Assembly: GCA_013297885.1 (NCBI GenBank)
Contig: JAAFIR010000017.1
Location: 1-64,000, forward strand
From: Leptospirales bacterium
Lineage (GTDB): Bacteria > Spirochaetota > Leptospiria > Leptospirales > Leptospiraceae
DNA length: 64,000 nucleotides
Reading direction: 5' to 3'
The notes beneath the pieces are model-generated. The model did no database searches. It was not told where the DNA came from and saw only the letters and a program-made list of their open reading frames with translations. Positions 37,560 through 45,977 of the stretch are shown in pieces. Position 1 is the stretch's first letter. Each line of letters opens with the position of its first letter. The translations under genes were made by a program, and so were the position numbers.

Positions 37560-37668
37560 TAAAGAAAACTTTTATAAAATAAAAAGTTTGTATATATTTA
37601 ATTTTAAAAATGCTAACAAATTTTTATTTCTAGATTGAGTTTTATCATTTATAAAAAATTCTGAACAA

Positions 37669-38124
37669 ATGAATTATGAATTAAAACAAGCTACAATAAA
37701 TGATTTAGATGATATTGTAGAATTATTTGATAAATATAGAATTTTTTATGGGCAGAAATCTGATATTGATGCAGCTAAAAAGTTTATTTATGAAAAATTT
37801 GAACATAGAGAATCAATTATATTTATCGCAAAAGATTTAAGTAGTAATAAAGTTTTGGGCTTCACTCAACTGTATCCTGTTTTTTCTTCTATCTCGATGC
37901 AAAGAAGTCTAGTCTTAAACGATTTATTTGTTTTAGATGAATTTAGAAAAATTGGAATTGCTGAATTATTAATGAAAGAAGCAAAGTCTTATGGAAAAAA
38001 AATAAATTCCAAAGGTATTGAACTTTCTACAGCAAAAGATAATTTCGCTGCTCAATCTTTGTACAAAAAATTAAGTTATGAAAAAGATGAAGATTTTTTC
38101 CATTATTTTCTTAGCCTCAAATAA
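37669..38124 (+). CDS. GNAT-family N-acetyltransferase
   Basis: A 151-residue acetyltransferase. The fold is visible as an N-terminal helix (ATINDLDDIVELFDKYR), a beta strand segment (VLGFTQLYPVFSS), the core LNDLFVLDEFRKIGIAELLMKEAKSYGKKI with the AcCoA loop RKIGIA, and ELSTAKDNFAAQSLYKKLSYEKD. Substrate unknown. No strong ribosome binding site is seen. Confidence 0.88.
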   Translation: MNYELKQATINDLDDIVELFDKYRIFYGQKSDIDAAKKFIYEKFEHRESIIFIAKDLSSNKVLGFTQLYPVFSSISMQRSLVLNDLFVLDEFRKIGIAELLMKEAKSYGKKINSKGIELSTAKDNFAAQSLYKKLSYEKDEDFFHYFLSLK

Positions 38125-38126
38125 AA

Positions 38127-38260
38127 TTCTTCAAAACAAGCAAAAGGGATTGACTCGGGGTCATAATTTTTTTTAAGAAAAAATTATGACCAGAGAGGAA
38201 AGCCCGGTTTTTCAATTAGAGACAAATTTTTTTATTGTCTCTAATTGAAAAATTTGCCCA
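38127..38260 (+). repeat. Dispersed two-hairpin repeat, copy 7 (type A)
   Basis: Closing stem GCAAA (38140-38144)/TTTGC (38253-38257). Linker AGGGATTGACTCGG. Hairpin 1 GTCATAATTTTTT/AAAAAATTATGAC (38160-38190). Linker AGAGAGGAAAGCCCGG. Hairpin 2 TTTTTCAATTAGAGACAA facing TTGTCTCTAATTGAAAAA (38208-38252). Near-perfect pairing; ends CCCAAA. Confidence 0.9.
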
Positions 38261-38328
38261 AATGAAAACTCTTGGCTTGAAACATTAGCAAAAAAAAATG
38301 ACTTTAACCATTAAATTTAGAGGTAATC

Positions 38329-39939
38329 ATGATTAGTGCTGCAAATGTAACTGTTCGTTACGGAAAAAAAACTCTCTTTGAAGATGTAAGTATTAAATTC
38401 AAAGAAGGCTCACGCTATGGGCTAATCGGTGCAAACGGAAGTGGGAAATCAACTTTCTTAAAAGTCCTTGCAGGTTTAGAACAACCTTCTCAAGGTGTGG
38501 TTTCAATCGACAAAGGAATGAAACTTGGATTTTTAAAACAAGATCATTATGAATATGAAAACGTGAGTATCATGAATACTGTATTAATGGGAAACCCAGA
38601 ACTTTGGGAAGTAGCAAAAGAAAGAGATAGACTTTATTCATTACCTGAAATGACAGATGAAGAAGGAATTTTATCTGGTGAATTGGAAGAAAAATTTGCA
38701 GACTTAAATGGTTATGAAGCTGAAAGTTACGCAGGTGGACTTTTGGAAGGTCTTGGAATTCCATCAAGTATTCATTCAGAAGAAATGTCAAAAATTACAG
38801 GGGGGTTTAAACTAAGAGTTTTACTAGCACAAGTATTATTTTTAAAACCTGAAATTTTATTATTAGATGAGCCAACAAACAACCTTGATATAAAAACAAT
38901 TAATTGGCTTGAAGAATTTTTAACAGATTATTCAGGAGTAGTGATTGTGATTTCACATGATAGACATTTTATCAATTCCATTGCAACTGATATTGCTGAC
39001 TTAGATTATAATGTTATACGAATTTATCCCGGAAACTATGATGATTATATGGAAGCTTCCACAATGGCTCGTGAACAATTAGTAAATGAGAACAAACGCA
39101 CTAAAGAAAAAATTTCTGAACTCCAAGATTTTGTGAATCGTTTTAGTGCCAATGCGAGTAAAGCGAAACAAGCAACTTCTCGTGCAAGATTAATTGATAA
39201 ATTAAAATCGGGACAAATTGAAATTAAACCCACTTCAAGAGTATCTCCCTACATTCGATTTAAAATGGCGAAACCTCTTGGGAAAGATGTAATTACTGCA
39301 ACTGAAATTTCTAAGTCTTATGCAAATCCTATTTTTAAAGATTTTACAATTTCAATTACAAAAGGTGAAAAAGTTGGTATTGTTGGAACAAACGGAGTTG
39401 GTAAAACAACATTGCTTCGATGTTTGTTAAAAGTGGACGAACCAGATTCAGGAAAAGTAGAACATGGACAGTCCATGACTTTGTCTTATTTTCCACAAGA
39501 TCACAAAGATGGAATTGGAACAGATGCAACAACTTTAATCGAATGGCTTTATCGTTTTGCCCCTGCTGGAACTGACACAACTGTAATTCGTGGACTTCTT
39601 GGTAGAATGTTGTTTAGTGGGGATATGGCTCAAAAACCTACAACAGTTTTATCGGGTGGTGAAAAATCTAGATTGATTATTTCCAGAATGATAATGGCTG
39701 AAGACAATGTACTCGCACTTGATGAGCCCACAAACCATTTGGATTTGGAAAGTATTGAAGCATTAAACTATTCACTTGGGATTTATGAAGGAACTGTAAT
39801 ATTTGTTTCCCATGACCGTGAATTTGTTTCATCACTTGCAACAAGAATTATTGAAGTTACTCCATCTGGAATTATTGATTTTAAAGGAACTTATGAAGAA
39901 TATCTTGAAAAAGAAGGTTCATATTCCAAATCAAAATGA
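38329..39939 (+). CDS. ybiT: ABC-F ribosome-associated ATPase, YbiT type
   Basis: Cytoplasmic tandem ATPase of the ABC-F family, which acts on ribosomes rather than in transport. The 536 residues align end to end in character with YbiT: RYGLIGANGSGKSTF (Walker A 1), LLLDEPTNNLDIKTI (Walker B 1), linker FVNRFSANASKAKQATSRAR, VGIVGTNGVGKTTL (Walker A 2), VLSGGEKSRLI (signature 2), ALDEPTNHLDLESIEAL and SHDREFVSSLATRIIEVTP. The first signature is degenerate (KITGGFKLRV), as in the E. coli homologue. It overlaps the next ATG by four bases. Confidence 0.9.
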   Translation: MISAANVTVRYGKKTLFEDVSIKFKEGSRYGLIGANGSGKSTFLKVLAGLEQPSQGVVSIDKGMKLGFLKQDHYEYENVSIMNTVLMGNPELWEVAKERDRLYSLPEMTDEEGILSGELEEKFADLNGYEAESYAGGLLEGLGIPSSIHSEEMSKITGGFKLRVLLAQVLFLKPEILLLDEPTNNLDIKTINWLEEFLTDYSGVVIVISHDRHFINSIATDIADLDYNVIRIYPGNYDDYMEASTMAREQLVNENKRTKEKISELQDFVNRFSANASKAKQATSRARLIDKLKSGQIEIKPTSRVSPYIRFKMAKPLGKDVITATEISKSYANPIFKDFTISITKGEKVGIVGTNGVGKTTLLRCLLKVDEPDSGKVEHGQSMTLSYFPQDHKDGIGTDATTLIEWLYRFAPAGTDTTVIRGLLGRMLFSGDMAQKPTTVLSGGEKSRLIISRMIMAEDNVLALDEPTNHLDLESIEALNYSLGIYEGTVIFVSHDREFVSSLATRIIEVTPSGIIDFKGTYEEYLEKEGSYSKSK

Positions 39940-40802
39940 AACCTAGAATTGGAATTATTGGTGGAACTGGTCTGCTTGGCCTTCCTGTTCTAAATGAACT
40001 TGTTAGTTCAGGTTTTGAAGTAAAAGCATTGTGCAGAAATGTTTTAAAAGCAAAATTAGTTTTTCCAGAAAATGTAAATATTCATGAAGGTGATTTGGAA
40101 GATAAATTTTCTTTAGAAAGATTTTTTAAAGAAATTGATGTTTTGTATTTAAACCTCTCTGTAAATCCCTCGAATAAAGAAACAGATTTTTTACCAGAAC
40201 GTGAAGGTTTAGAAAATATTTTAGATGTTGCAAGTTCATTAAAATTAAAACGAATTTTATTTTTATCTTCACTTGTAAAAAATTACCAAGGCAAAAATGG
40301 ATTTGACTGGTGGATTTTTAAATTAAAACATAACGCTGTGAAGTTGATTAAACTTTCTGGTGTTCCCTACACAATTTTTTATCCATCTCAATTTATGGAA
40401 AATATTTCAATTCTTCAGAAATCAGGAAATAAAATTTTACTTGCTGGTGAATCTAAACAGAAAGCAAATTTTATTTCTGCATTTGATTATTCGAGGATGG
40501 TCACAAGATCTATTGAATTAAATTTTTCTGAGTCCAATGAATTTGTCATTCAAGGTTTGGAATCTTTAACAACTGAAGAAGCTGCAAAAATTTTTGTTAA
40601 AGAATACAAAAAAGAAAATTTAAAAATTTCAAAATCCCCATTATTCGTTTTAAAATTTCTCGGACTATTTATTCCAAATATGAAATTCACTGCAAAAATT
40701 TGTGAAGCTTTAAACAACTACCCTGAAAAATTTCAAGGTGAAGAAGCTTGGAAAATTCTTGGAAAACCTACACTTAGAATTTCCGATTTTGCTAAAATTT
40801 AG
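39936..40802 (+). CDS. NmrA-like NAD(P)-binding protein
   Basis: A 288-residue Rossmann protein with IGIIGGTGLLGLPVLNEL at the N-terminus (GxxGxxG), and a following acidic strand segment EGDLEDKFSL. No SDR YxxxK is seen; the NmrA/complex I NDUFA9-like type lacks it. It is likely a NAD(P)-binding regulator or redox protein rather than a clear enzyme. Coupled to ybiT through an ATGA overlap. Confidence 0.8.
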   Translation: MKPRIGIIGGTGLLGLPVLNELVSSGFEVKALCRNVLKAKLVFPENVNIHEGDLEDKFSLERFFKEIDVLYLNLSVNPSNKETDFLPEREGLENILDVASSLKLKRILFLSSLVKNYQGKNGFDWWIFKLKHNAVKLIKLSGVPYTIFYPSQFMENISILQKSGNKILLAGESKQKANFISAFDYSRMVTRSIELNFSESNEFVIQGLESLTTEEAAKIFVKEYKKENLKISKSPLFVLKFLGLFIPNMKFTAKICEALNNYPEKFQGEEAWKILGKPTLRISDFAKI

Positions 40803-40856
40803 TAATATTTGGTTAAGTTAGGTAAGCCACACTTGGATAAAAATAATCTACATTTA

Positions 40857-41084
40857 CTAGATTTTTTTTCTGGTATAAAACTTTTCAGAAATGTATAAAA
40901 ATATAAATCCACCTAATAAAAAACTTGGTATGGAAAAAAAAATAGCTATATAGAAAACTAAAATTCCTCCAACACCTGGTTCAGTAGTAAAATCTGTATT
41001 CGAAATGAAAATATATGAAAAAACTAAAATTGAAGTTATTAAACCAGCAAAAAAAAAGATCAAGAATTTTGAGAACTTAGACAC
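40857..41084 (-). CDS. Small two-helix membrane protein
   Basis: A 75-residue protein with two membrane helices (FLIFFFAGLITSILVFSYIFI and GILVFYIAIFFSIPSFLLGGFIFLYI) and basic ends. No family is recognised. It is the last gene of a minus-strand run. Confidence 0.6.
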   Translation of the reverse strand: MSKFSKFLIFFFAGLITSILVFSYIFISNTDFTTEPGVGGILVFYIAIFFSIPSFLLGGFIFLYISEKFYTRKKI

Positions 41085-41103
41085 TAAACTTCCTTTTTAA
41101 AAA

Positions 41104-41451
41104 TTATTCTTTTTGTTTAAATCTAATTTCTAATTCAGAACATTCATAGTCTTTAATTATTTTTTTATAAATACAAACTTCGATTCCTGCTTCTTTATAA
41201 AAATAAAATTTAAAAAATGCTTCACCTGTGTTTGAATCATTTCCCAAATAAACTCTTTCAACACCAAGAATATTACTTTTTAATTTACTATTTTTTTCTA
41301 AACCTACATAAAATCTATAAAACATTCCAGGTGTGTTACTAGATGTTTGTGATAATACTCTTTTTACTGGGTACTTAACTTGTCCATTTGCACAACTTAT
41401 AAAAAATACTAAAATAAAAATTATTTTAACAAAAATATTTTTTATTGGCAT
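41104..41451 (-). CDS. Small lipoprotein with C-terminal Cys pair (1 of 3)
   Basis: A 115-residue putative lipoprotein: lipobox VFFISC near residue 20, then a beta-rich body. It ends with EVC-x10-C (CIYKKIIKDYEC) close to the C-terminus. Two neighbouring lipoproteins have the same layout, so they may be distant paralogs. It overlaps the next gene upstream by ten bases. Confidence 0.65.
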   Translation of the reverse strand: MPIKNIFVKIIFILVFFISCANGQVKYPVKRVLSQTSSNTPGMFYRFYVGLEKNSKLKSNILGVERVYLGNDSNTGEAFFKFYFYKEAGIEVCIYKKIIKDYECSELEIRFKQKE

Positions 41452-41846
41452 TTTAACTTTTCATCCTTATCAACAATGCATAACATTTTTGAAACAACAA
41501 CATATCTATCTGGAGCAGGTTTAAATAAAACTACATTTCGATTATCTTCAGATTCGGGATCTTCTAAAAATATAATTCCAGATTCTCCAGTTGAAATAAA
41601 AAAACGAATCAATTTAAAAATTGGTGGCAAAGTATAATAGTAAATGTTTTTTTTTCGCGAACTGTTTATTGTTTCTGCTGTGCGAATGGTACTTACACGT
41701 GTTATTTCATAAGTGTCAACTGGATGTTGCGGAGTTGAACCAATTTTTTTTAAATCAGTGTATGCATGTTTTACATAAACGCTATTATCACAACTGTTGA
41801 AAATTAAAAGTGAAAAAATTAAAAAACTATTTTGGAATAACTTCAT
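41442..41846 (-). CDS. Small lipoprotein with C-terminal Cys pair (2 of 3)
   Basis: A 134-residue putative lipoprotein with lipobox LLIFNSC near residue 19. It ends MLCIVDKDEKLKCQ, a C-x9-C pair at the very end. Overall beta-rich (YYYTLPPIFKLIRFF). It overlaps its neighbours at both ends, indicating coupled translation. Confidence 0.65.
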   Translation of the reverse strand: MKLFQNSFLIFSLLIFNSCDNSVYVKHAYTDLKKIGSTPQHPVDTYEITRVSTIRTAETINSSRKKNIYYYTLPPIFKLIRFFISTGESGIIFLEDPESEDNRNVVLFKPAPDRYVVVSKMLCIVDKDEKLKCQ

Positions 41847-42222
41847 TTGGCTCTTCTAGAATTGATAATTCTTCAGTACACTCTAAAACTGTTGAATTTT
41901 TTAAATTACATTTCCAGTAACTTCTTTTGATTTTATTTTCTGAATGTAGTTCCTGAAATTTTTCAAAAGCATTTTTTATTTCTGCTTTGGGAATGTATGC
42001 TGATCTTGTAGATAAATAAAGTGTATTTTCTTTACCTAGTGTAATTTCTCTTAATGCAAAATAGTTATGAATATTTGTATCTTTAACAGGAGTAGTTTTC
42101 CCACATGTGATAAAAAAAATTGTTAAGAATTTTAAAATCAAATTAATTTTTGAATAAAATTTACTAAAACATTTTAAATTTTTAATATTGTATAAGTGAA
42201 TTGTCTTTTTAAAATATTTCAT
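41827..42222 (-). CDS. Small lipoprotein with C-terminal Cys pair (3 of 3)
   Basis: A 131-residue putative lipoprotein. The hydrophobic segment LILKFLTIFFITC ends in a lipobox Cys near residue 40, so the true start may be a later Met or the signal is long. It ends with WKCNLKNSTVLEC (C-x9-C), like the other two. rarA lies 15 bases upstream, so the operon likely continues from it. Confidence 0.6.
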   Translation of the reverse strand: MKYFKKTIHLYNIKNLKCFSKFYSKINLILKFLTIFFITCGKTTPVKDTNIHNYFALREITLGKENTLYLSTRSAYIPKAEIKNAFEKFQELHSENKIKRSYWKCNLKNSTVLECTEELSILEEPNEVIPK

Positions 42223-42237
42223 TATTTTCTAAAAAAT

Positions 42238-43476
42238 TTAAAACCTGTCTTTCCACAACTTTTTTAATCTATCTAGAATTGTTTTTTCAAAACCTTCTTC
42301 AGATGGTTTAAAAAATTTAGGAGGGTTATTTTTTAAAATTTCTGGAAAATAATTTTCTTCCACAAAATGATTTTTGTGGTTATGCGGATAAATATAGTTA
42401 AGTGAAGCACCTTCCATTTTATGAACAAAACTGGGAGCATTTCTCAAATGATTTGGAATTACAACATTTGCACCATTTTTTTTCACAAATTCTAATGCGT
42501 CTTCAATTGCTCTATAACTAGAATTGGATTTTGGGCTACATGCAAGAAATAAAGTTAAATGAGATAACAAAATTCTAGCTTCTGGCATTCCAATTCTTTC
42601 CACTGCTTCTAGAATTGAAATAGCAAGTGGAGTGGCGTTTACAGAAGCCAAACCAATATCTTCAGAGGCTAATACGATTAATCTTCTACATATAAAAACT
42701 GGATCTTCCCCACCTTCAAGCATACACGCTAAATAATAAATCGCTGCATCTGGATCTGAGCCACGAATCGATTTGATAAAAGCGGAAATAAAATCATAAT
42801 GATTTTCTTTGTTTTTATCATATTGAAAGATCTGAGTTTCAAAAAATTCATCTATGTCTGATTCAGTCCAAGCTTCTGTATAATTTAATAGATGAATTGA
42901 TTCCAAAGAGTTTAATAATTTTCTAGCATCTCCACCTGAGTTTAATATTAATTTTTTTTTTGCATCTATCTCAATATTTAGTTTTAATTCAGAAATTCCT
43001 TTTTCCAAAATTTCATTTAAGTCATTTTCAGTTAATGCTTCAAATTTAAAAATTTGTGTTCTAGATAAAAGTGGTCTGATAATTCTAAAAGCAGGATTTT
43101 CAGTTGTTGCAGAAATTAAAATAAATTCTCCTGTTTCAACAGAAGATAAAAGTGAATCTTGTTGGGATGAACTAAAACGATGAATTTCATCCAAAAATAA
43201 AAGTATAGTTCCAATTTTTTTTGCTTCATAAGATAAATCTTTGATTTCTTTTGTTCCAGAAGAAGTTGCATTTAATTCTCGAAAAGGAAGATTCCATTTT
43301 TTACCTAAAATTTTTGCAAGAGTAGTTTTACCTGAACCAGGAGGTCCGTAAAAAATCATTGAAATGGGTTTTGTTAATTTTTCTAATTTTGAAGTTAATT
43401 TTTTTTGTCCAATAATTGAATCAAAACTATCTGGTCTAATTCTGTTTGCTAACGGTGAATTAGTTTCAAATAACAT
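42238..43476 (-). CDS. rarA: Replication-associated recombination protein A (AAA+ ATPase)
   Basis: A 412-residue AAA+ ATPase of the MgsA/RarA/WHIP family, linked to stalled forks. It has PDSFDSIIGQKKL, Walker A GPPGSGKTT, Walker B LLFLDEIHRF, sensor ATTENPAFRI, the C-terminal domain DPDAAIYYLACMLEGGEDPVFICRRLI and ASEDIGLA. Its start overlaps the end of a small Cys-rich gene. Confidence 0.95.
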   Translation of the reverse strand: MLFETNSPLANRIRPDSFDSIIGQKKLTSKLEKLTKPISMIFYGPPGSGKTTLAKILGKKWNLPFRELNATSSGTKEIKDLSYEAKKIGTILLFLDEIHRFSSSQQDSLLSSVETGEFILISATTENPAFRIIRPLLSRTQIFKFEALTENDLNEILEKGISELKLNIEIDAKKKLILNSGGDARKLLNSLESIHLLNYTEAWTESDIDEFFETQIFQYDKNKENHYDFISAFIKSIRGSDPDAAIYYLACMLEGGEDPVFICRRLIVLASEDIGLASVNATPLAISILEAVERIGMPEARILLSHLTLFLACSPKSNSSYRAIEDALEFVKKNGANVVIPNHLRNAPSFVHKMEGASLNYIYPHNHKNHFVEENYFPEILKNNPPKFFKPSEEGFEKTILDRLKKLWKDRF

Positions 43477-43684
43477 TTAATTCTTTTTCAATTGAGACTA
43501 AACAATTATAAATAGTTTCTGCACAAACATCACATCCACTAGAACAACATCTTAAAGATTCTCTGGAAACAGACCCATCTAAAATTGCTTCAATTCTTGA
43601 TTTGATATAATTCGGAAGTGCATACCTATCAATATATTTTAAAATAAGTTCTTCTCTTGAAATTGGAAATAATCTTTCTTCCAT
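43466..43684 (-). CDS. Cys-rich mini-protein (CCxSGCxxC)
   Basis: A 72-residue protein; the ATG at 43684 overlaps the stop of the upstream methyltransferase (TAATG), and the gene overlaps rarA by 11 bases. An in-frame upstream extension to 43753 would add residues that do not look conserved. The helical N-terminus is followed by LRCCSSGCDVCAETIYNCL. This resembles the 'CCgSGCxxCxxxxY' motif of the oxidoreductase-like family PF09791, a possible metal-binding site. The match is short, so this is only a suggestion. Confidence 0.6.
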   Translation of the reverse strand: MEERLFPISREELILKYIDRYALPNYIKSRIEAILDGSVSRESLRCCSSGCDVCAETIYNCLVSIEKELNVI

Positions 43685-44442
43685 TATCTTCCTTGTTCCA
43701 CAAATAAATTTGTTTTTTTTGCAATAAAGCGAAATATAAAATAAATAATCCAAACAGAAATAAAAATAATTTTATGTTGAAAAGGAATTAAATCAAAACT
43801 AAAATTTTCTACTTTTACATAATTCAAAAGATAAATTAAAAAATCAAAAAACAAAAAAATTAAAATGAGCCCAAGGATACTAGAATATTCTCTGTGAATC
43901 ACTGTTCTAAAAGAAAATGAATTTTCAGAAGATTTAAAATTTTTAAAACTAGGAATAAACGCAGGAGTTCTATTTGCCCATAATAAATATTTATCTGAAA
44001 ATTTTTTTCTTAAAAAATTTTCTTCAGTTAAAATAATTCTTTCATAGTAAAAACAAAACACCAAAATAAAAAATACAAACAAAACAAAACTTCTTGGAAT
44101 TAAAGCAACACCTGAATGCATCAAAAAATTTCCCAAATACAATGGATGACGAAGCAAAGAATACATCCCAGTTTGGTTCAAAACATCTGCGACTTGTTTA
44201 TGCCTATTTCTTCCAGAAGTATTTTTTGGAACAAAAGCAATTGTTAAACTCCTAACGATAAGTCCAATAAAACTGACTAAAAAACAAAATCCAAGATAAA
44301 ATAATTGATAAGAATAATTTTCATTTGGATAACGAGTATCTGTTAGAAAAAAAAAAGAAATTAGCACTACCAAAGCTGGGATGTAAGAACGATATTTAAA
44401 TAAAAATTGTCCTTGTTTGTCTAATTCTTCCATAATCGGCAT
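43684..44442 (-). CDS. Isoprenylcysteine carboxyl methyltransferase-like membrane protein
   Basis: A 252-residue membrane protein with about five helices. MYSLLRHPLYLGNFLMHSG and the downstream YYERIILTEENFLRKKFSDKYLLWANRTPAFIP form the SAM-binding core shared by ICMT and PEMT-type methyltransferases (His-Pro and Glu-Glu motifs). Bacterial members methylate lipids or are uncharacterised; the target is unknown. First gene of the run that includes rarA; a 44-base divergent gap separates it from the PlsC-like gene. Confidence 0.8.
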   Translation of the reverse strand: MPIMEELDKQGQFLFKYRSYIPALVVLISFFFLTDTRYPNENYSYQLFYLGFCFLVSFIGLIVRSLTIAFVPKNTSGRNRHKQVADVLNQTGMYSLLRHPLYLGNFLMHSGVALIPRSFVLFVFFILVFCFYYERIILTEENFLRKKFSDKYLLWANRTPAFIPSFKNFKSSENSFSFRTVIHREYSSILGLILIFLFFDFLIYLLNYVKVENFSFDLIPFQHKIIFISVWIIYFIFRFIAKKTNLFVEQGR

Positions 44443-44486
44443 AAAAAAATCCTTGTTAATAAAACTTAATTTTATAATTTTGCTTC

Positions 44487-45740
44487 ATGTCAACTGAATC
44501 ATTTATTCCACCCAAGATGAACTATCCTTTACTTTGGTTAATGGATTTAGGAATTAAAAATTTACTCAAAGCTGTTCATAATATTGAAAATGTTGTGATC
44601 AAAGAATCTGATAAAGAAAAATTAAAAATGCTTAAAGATGAAAGAGTTATCTATATTTCCAATCATCCCTCAACTAAAGAACCTCCAATTTCATACCTAG
44701 TTGGAAATTTAATGTATTCAAGATTTAAGTATATGGCTTCTCGTGAAGTGTTTGATTGGGGTGAAGGGTTTGTTGGAGATTTTATTCAGCAGATGGGTGG
44801 CTTTTCAGTTATCGCAGGATCTGGTGATAGAGAGTCTCTAAAAATGACTCGTTCCATTCTTGCATCTGAAAAAGGAAAATTAGTTTTGTTTCCTGAAGGA
44901 GAACCAACTGGAACAGAAAATGATAATCTCCTTCCATTTCAATCAGGAGTTTCACAACTTGGTTTTTGGGGATATGAAGACGCTTTAAAATTAAATCCAA
45001 AAGCAGACATCACAATTGTTCCAGCTTTTGTAAAATATCGAATGTATGGATCAAAAGAATCAATTCGCAGAGATGTGGATTATTCTTTAGAAAAAATGGA
45101 AAACTATTTTGGAATTTCAAAAAAAGGAAAAGATATTATTCATAGACTTTCTTCAATTGGAAGAAGAATAATTGAAAAAGCAGAAAGAGAATTTGGTATT
45201 GTACCAGACGAATCTCAAACTTTTGATTATAGAGTTGGACGACTTCGACATCATATTTTAGATACAGTTGCTGAAACTGTTGATTTAAAAAAATACAATA
45301 AAGAAGATCATGCAATTGACAAACTAAGAAAAATTCTTTCTACTTTTGAAATGGTTTTTGTCAAAGCAGCAGATCCAAAAAATGAATTACCCTCTTTAGA
45401 CAAAGCTAAATGGGGAAGAAAGTTTTGTCAAAGAGCTTATGATTTTATCACAATTGGAACAACTTATCTCCACGAACTTCCTTCAGCAGAAAGAATTTAC
45501 GAATGGATTTATAGATTAGAAAATGAATTATTTGCAAAAACAAATCCAAGACCTCAAATTGCTGAAGTTCATTTTGCTCCATTTTTTAAATTTTCTGAAC
45601 TTTACCCAAATTATAAAAAAGATAAAAAGAAAGCTGTTGAGGAACTCACTACAAGACTTAGAAATGAAATACAAACTTTACTTGATCGTGAAGTAAAAAA
45701 TTCAGAACATTTATATCCTGAAGGACATGTTTTTTTCTAG
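44487..45740 (+). CDS. PlsC-like acyltransferase
   Basis: A 417-residue protein with the glycerolipid acyltransferase core: IYISNHPSTKEPP (His box, HX4E instead of HX4D), MASREVFDWGEGFVGDFIQQMGGFSVI, LVLFPEGEPTG (EGT-like block), and IVPAFVKYRMYG. Likely a lipid acyltransferase in the membrane phase, but the Asp of HX4D is replaced by Glu, and the long C-terminal extension is unlike PlsC. The gene's stop overlaps the start of a repeat copy. Confidence 0.75.
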   Translation: MSTESFIPPKMNYPLLWLMDLGIKNLLKAVHNIENVVIKESDKEKLKMLKDERVIYISNHPSTKEPPISYLVGNLMYSRFKYMASREVFDWGEGFVGDFIQQMGGFSVIAGSGDRESLKMTRSILASEKGKLVLFPEGEPTGTENDNLLPFQSGVSQLGFWGYEDALKLNPKADITIVPAFVKYRMYGSKESIRRDVDYSLEKMENYFGISKKGKDIIHRLSSIGRRIIEKAEREFGIVPDESQTFDYRVGRLRHHILDTVAETVDLKKYNKEDHAIDKLRKILSTFEMVFVKAADPKNELPSLDKAKWGRKFCQRAYDFITIGTTYLHELPSAERIYEWIYRLENELFAKTNPRPQIAEVHFAPFFKFSELYPNYKKDKKKAVEELTTRLRNEIQTLLDREVKNSEHLYPEGHVFF

Positions 45741-45894
45741 GAGGAATTTTTTTGTCTGGCACTTCGGTACGATTTTCGCTTACGCGAAAATCACTCAGTG
45801 ACCGACAAAAAAACCGGGCTTTCCTCTTTCGTAAAAAAATTTCATTTGAAATTTTTTTACGCCGAGTCAATCCCTTTCTCTAGCATTGGAAAAT
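45739..45894 (-). repeat. Dispersed two-hairpin repeat, copy 8 (type A)
   Basis: The nested hairpin TGTC…GATTTTCGC/GCGAAAATC…GACA (45753-45806) is followed by the linker CCGGGCTTTCCTCTTTCG, then hairpin CGTAAAAAAATTTCATTTGAAATTTTTTTACG (45830-45862) and the linker CGAGTCAATCCC. The closing stem AGGAA/TTCTC is imperfect (one GT pair and one mismatch). The copy begins at the stop codon of the PlsC-like gene. Confidence 0.85.
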
Positions 45895-45977
45895 TTATAA
45901 TACAAATAATAAAATTCATTTTTTTATTTTTCTTTTGTTTTAATTTTTTCTTATGTTTTTCTATCTTTTATTAAAAT

